A stretch of 35,507 bases of DNA, from positions 1-35,507 of the forward strand of contig JAUSAB010000018.1 of the NCBI GenBank assembly GCA_030653035.1, written 5' to 3'. Made by a program: the position numbers and the translations under genes. Shown piece by piece: positions 33,545 through 35,507 of the stretch (the stretch's first letter is position 1; the number at the start of each line of letters is the position of its first letter). This DNA is from Desulfocapsaceae bacterium (GTDB lineage: Bacteria; Desulfobacterota; Desulfobulbia; Desulfobulbales; Desulfocapsaceae). The notes under the pieces are model-generated. The model was not told where the DNA came from. It did no database searches and worked only from the letters and a program-made list of their open reading frames with translations.

Positions 33545-33592
33545 AAATATAAAAAAGCCTGCTCCAGAACGGGAACAGGCTTTTTTATATTT
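33545..33592. terminator. Rho-independent terminator, probably bidirectional
   Basis: AAATATAAAAAAGCCTG (33545-33561) and its exact complement (33576-33592) flank a 14-nt partially pairing centre (CTCC..GGGAA). The right arm supplies a T-run directly after the GC stem. It ends the dusB-rarA-UshA-like unit and may also end leftward transcripts. Confidence 0.9.
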
Positions 33593-33603
33593 CCAAAACT
33601 TTC

Positions 33604-33864
33604 TCAGTAAGCGAGAACGAGAACGATCACAGGCACTACGAGCCCGAGAAAGAATGCATTGAGACGACTACGCAGTGACAAAAATAAAACCCCTGTCTTC
33701 AATAGACCGGTGATGACAAACGCGATTGGAAAAAGAACCAGCGCAAGCACCATACCTCGACCACCGATCGAAGGGCCTTCCCCGGCGGAAGTGCTCTGTC
33801 CCTCTTGAACGTAATGTTGAACAATGGATTGAAACGACCCCGCCAAGGGTGTTCTTCGGCGCAA
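33604..33864 (-). CDS. Small hydrophobic hypothetical protein
   Basis: A possible 86-aa product with two C-terminal hydrophobic segments (GMVLALVLFPIAFVITGLL, FFLGLVVPVIVLVLAY) and a polar N-terminal half. The only start is TTG at 33864 (frame open up to a stop at 33901-33903), with no good ribosome site. The hydrophobic pattern is convincing as a membrane protein, the N-terminal half is not. It could be the 3' remnant of a longer gene. I do not recognise a family. Confidence 0.35.
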   Translation of the reverse strand: MRRRTPLAGSFQSIVQHYVQEGQSTSAGEGPSIGGRGMVLALVLFPIAFVITGLLKTGVLFLSLRSRLNAFFLGLVVPVIVLVLAY

Positions 33865-34039
33865 GGTCTGGGTGGATGGGGTCGACTCAATCCTTAATGG
33901 TTAGACCGCATAATTTATTTCACGCCTCACGCACGGATGGCGTTCCCATTACTGAGCAAACCGAACAGAAAGAAAACGGGCACCATAAAACATAAAAGAG
34001 GCAATTGTCCGCCTCACGGCAAGAAACAATGCCCAAGTG
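33865..34039. other. Non-coding gap
   Basis: No convincing gene, RNA or repeat seen between the small hydrophobic ORF and the FmdE-like gene; short frames here have no start context or recognisable sequence. Confidence 0.4.
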
Positions 34040-34948
34040 TCAAGGTTTATCCCCTTCTGCAGGTGACTCTATCGGTTTGCTTCGATATGGATAGTTTTTC
34101 AGGCGCGTATCCGTGCGTTCATGGGGCTTGGAGATCGTCTTTGCAGGGTCGATCCAGTCTTCCCATTTAAAGTTCTCTATAACTTTCGCTTGGTAACTCT
34201 CCTCCAGCGGGCGTTCCAAAATATCATTGACATGCAGCCATTGCTGGTAACGCATGAGATCGACCTGATATGGCGTTGGCTTGCCACCGGATTTTTTTAC
34301 GACCGCTTTGAGCGCCTCCACTTCTTTCATAGTGACCTTGGGCGTCCAGGTAATCTTGCCGGGCAACATGACCGGCTCGCCTGGAATATTGTTGATGCCC
34401 TCTTTCCATGTCGCCAGCACGGCGACCTTTGTATCTTCCCGATAGAGTATAATGGCGTGACTGTACTGCTTGTCCTTGAAGAAACCAAGATTGCCGTATT
34501 GCAGGCGTGCACCAGTCAGAAAAGCTACGGCATCCGACCAGCATGGCGATTCTCCGCTTATTCCCGATAACACACTACGATCAATAATGCCATCTGGAAA
34601 AAGTATCTTGAAAGCCACCCACGCAGAATTCGCTGCAGTCGTTGTGCCTTCGCAATCATGGCCGTGGAATCGTACGAGGTCTTTCAGCGTCACGGGATAG
34701 GTGTATGGATAATAGCGCCCCTGTGTTCCCTGTGTTGCTAACATCTCAAATACTGGTGCATACGGCTTGGCAACCATAGATGCATACCAGGTCGGATTGC
34801 GATCCGGCGCTTCCACTCCTGTTTCAACGAAAAAGGACTCGCCCTGTTTGTAGGTTGGTTCCCCGGCCACAGCGCCGGCAACGACCGAAAAGATAATGAC
34901 ACAAACCCATACAGACGACTGACAAACTCTGCACGCAAAATTGTTCAT
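34040..34948 (-). CDS. Exported FmdE-like domain protein
   Basis: 302 aa. N-terminal hydrophobic signal (VWVCVIIFSVVAGAVAGE, about 13-30) indicates export. The core LVRFHGHDCEGTTTAANSAW (91-110) and SGESPCWSDAVAFLTGARLQYG (131-152) match the FmdE family (named for the formylmethanofuran dehydrogenase operon), with candidate metal ligands H95, H97, C99 and C136. The usual CPG is CEG here and no C-terminal zinc ribbon is visible; instead there is a charged tail ending in Lys/Pro. No methanofuran genes are nearby, so a role in that pathway is not implied; the family is common as stand-alone proteins in sulfate reducers. GAGGAG upstream of the ATG supports the start. Confidence 0.78.
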   Translation of the reverse strand: MNNFACRVCQSSVWVCVIIFSVVAGAVAGEPTYKQGESFFVETGVEAPDRNPTWYASMVAKPYAPVFEMLATQGTQGRYYPYTYPVTLKDLVRFHGHDCEGTTTAANSAWVAFKILFPDGIIDRSVLSGISGESPCWSDAVAFLTGARLQYGNLGFFKDKQYSHAIILYREDTKVAVLATWKEGINNIPGEPVMLPGKITWTPKVTMKEVEALKAVVKKSGGKPTPYQVDLMRYQQWLHVNDILERPLEESYQAKVIENFKWEDWIDPAKTISKPHERTDTRLKNYPYRSKPIESPAEGDKP

Positions 34949-35028
34949 AATATTCTCCTCTTTCTTACAATAAACCTAACGTAAAATTATGGGGCGACGC
35001 GTTATCTGCTTCCCTATTGAAGGCCCGG

Positions 35029-35202
35029 TTAGCTCCGTTCTGCACGAGGCTTCCAAGCCATTTTCATGTACAGATTACCACCCTGCCATTCGTCCAGCAT
35101 CTGAGTAATGCGCTTTAATTTGGTCGCCTCTAATTTTGCGCGAGAAATCCAGCCTAAGTAATCGTTCTGCTGATAGGGAGGACGTGCAAGATAAGCCGCC
35201 AT
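35029..35202 (-). pseudogene. Truncated YdeI/OmpD-associated-like fragment
   Basis: A 57-codon frame reading MAAYLARPPYQQNDYLGWIS then RAKLEATKLKRITQMLDE and a LYMKMAWKP ending. This resembles the C-terminal part of YdeI/OmpD-associated family proteins (about 190 aa), with the NDYLGWI.RAK..AT..KR motif. An in-frame stop (35212-35214) lies just upstream and no N-terminal domain is found, so it is most likely a remnant, though a short independent protein cannot be excluded. The adjacent palindromic repeat may mark the breakpoint. Confidence 0.6.
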
Positions 35203-35261
35203 TAATCCATGCTATTTAATCCTAAAAACGGCGATTGCCTCATAATACACATATAGCTCCC

Positions 35262-35338
35262 CCCTCATCCCAACCCTTCTCTCTCAGGGAGAAGGGCCAA
35301 AAACTCCCTCTCCTTTTGAAAGAGGGTCGGGGTGAGGG
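35262..35338. repeat. Multi-hairpin palindromic repeat (REP/MITE-like)
   Basis: Outer arms CCCTCATCCCAACCC (35262-35276) and GGGTCGGGGTGAGGG (35324-35338) are inverted with two mismatches. Inside are hairpins CCCTTCTC/GAGAAGGG (35274-35297) and CCCTCT/AGAGGG (about 35306-35326). CCCTCA.CCCAACCC-type repeats of this form occur in many bacterial genomes, from memory. No coding capacity. Confidence 0.8.
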
Positions 35339-35409
35339 AAAAGCTTAGCAATACAATAAGTTATTGCAAAACAACCGTGCCTAACTGCCGTTTTCAGGAT
35401 CAATACCCA

Positions 35410-35507
35410 TCAACCATTGGCATGTTCAGTGAGATATTTGGCCACACCGGCAGCCGTCGGGGTCATGGCGTCATCGCCCTTTTTCCAGTTGGCCGGACAA
35501 ACATCGC
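35410..35507 (-). CDS. 2-Cys peroxiredoxin (AhpC/Prx), C-terminal fragment
   Basis: Only the last 31 codons are in the window: DVCPANWKKGDDAM, TPTAAGVAKYLTEH, ANG, stop. The VCPANW motif holds the resolving Cys of typical 2-Cys peroxiredoxins, which reduce peroxides in the cytoplasm using thioredoxin- or AhpF-type donors. The rest, including the peroxidatic Cys, lies beyond 35507. No evidence of disruption in what is visible. Confidence 0.92.
   Translation of the reverse strand, partial: DVCPANWKKGDDAMTPTAAGVAKYLTEHANG

Noticed and set aside
35262-35338. CRISPR array
   Set aside because: Only one palindromic unit with inverted arms, no direct repeats with spacers.
1-35507. tRNA, rRNA, integrase or IS transposase genes
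   Set aside because: Looked for on both strands and none recognised; the repeats found carry no transposase.

Overview
The window is a chromosomal stretch from an anaerobic bacterium, most likely a Desulfobacterota (sulfate- or sulfur-metabolising, Desulfobulbales-like) lineage. This is inferred from a Wood-Ljungdahl (reductive acetyl-CoA) cluster beside ordinary Gram-negative housekeeping genes (lptE, rpsF-rpsR-rplI, dnaB), from two probable selenoproteins, and from gene content. I ran no similarity searches, so the lineage is an inference.

Region 1 (1-12376, minus strand) is a one-carbon / acetyl-CoA cluster read leftwards: folD, cooS (CO dehydrogenase), a single gene fusing methylene-THF reductase (MetF) to the corrinoid protein small subunit (AcsD), acsB (acetyl-CoA synthase), acsC (corrinoid protein large subunit), and a large formate dehydrogenase fused to a GltD-like flavin/FeS module. 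Together these cover formate/CO2 interconversion, C1-folate steps, CO2/CO interconversion and acetyl-CoA assembly or cleavage. Formyl-THF synthetase and the methyltransferase AcsE are not in the window. The formate dehydrogenase reads into an in-frame UGA at 34-36 that fits the family's catalytic selenocysteine, so the gene continues past the window edge.

Region 2 (12380-20280, plus strand) holds an AI-2E/PerM-type membrane protein, a pseudopilin whose globular domain is present three times in tandem, a second pseudopilin translationally coupled to it, an HExxH putative metalloprotease of the SprA-related family, an M18 aminopeptidase, a lytic transglycosylase and a single-domain MazG.

Region 3 (20280-33520) is mostly core: rpsF-rpsR-DUF2232-rplI, dnaB, leuS (with an odd inserted segment), lptE, a convergent transketolase, then dusB-rarA and a UshA/5'-nucleotidase-like exported protein with a second in-frame UGA. 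That UGA sits where homologues as I recall them have Cys, and is followed by a good bacterial SECIS-like hairpin.

Region 4 (33520-35507) looks accessory: a small hydrophobic ORF, an exported FmdE-like protein, a truncated YdeI-like fragment, a multi-hairpin palindromic repeat, and the C-terminus of a 2-Cys peroxiredoxin at the edge. Four copies of an intergenic element built on GTTACGAAATA / TATTTCGTAAC arms punctuate the window, and a different, ~110-bp imperfect palindrome lies between cooS and metF-acsD.
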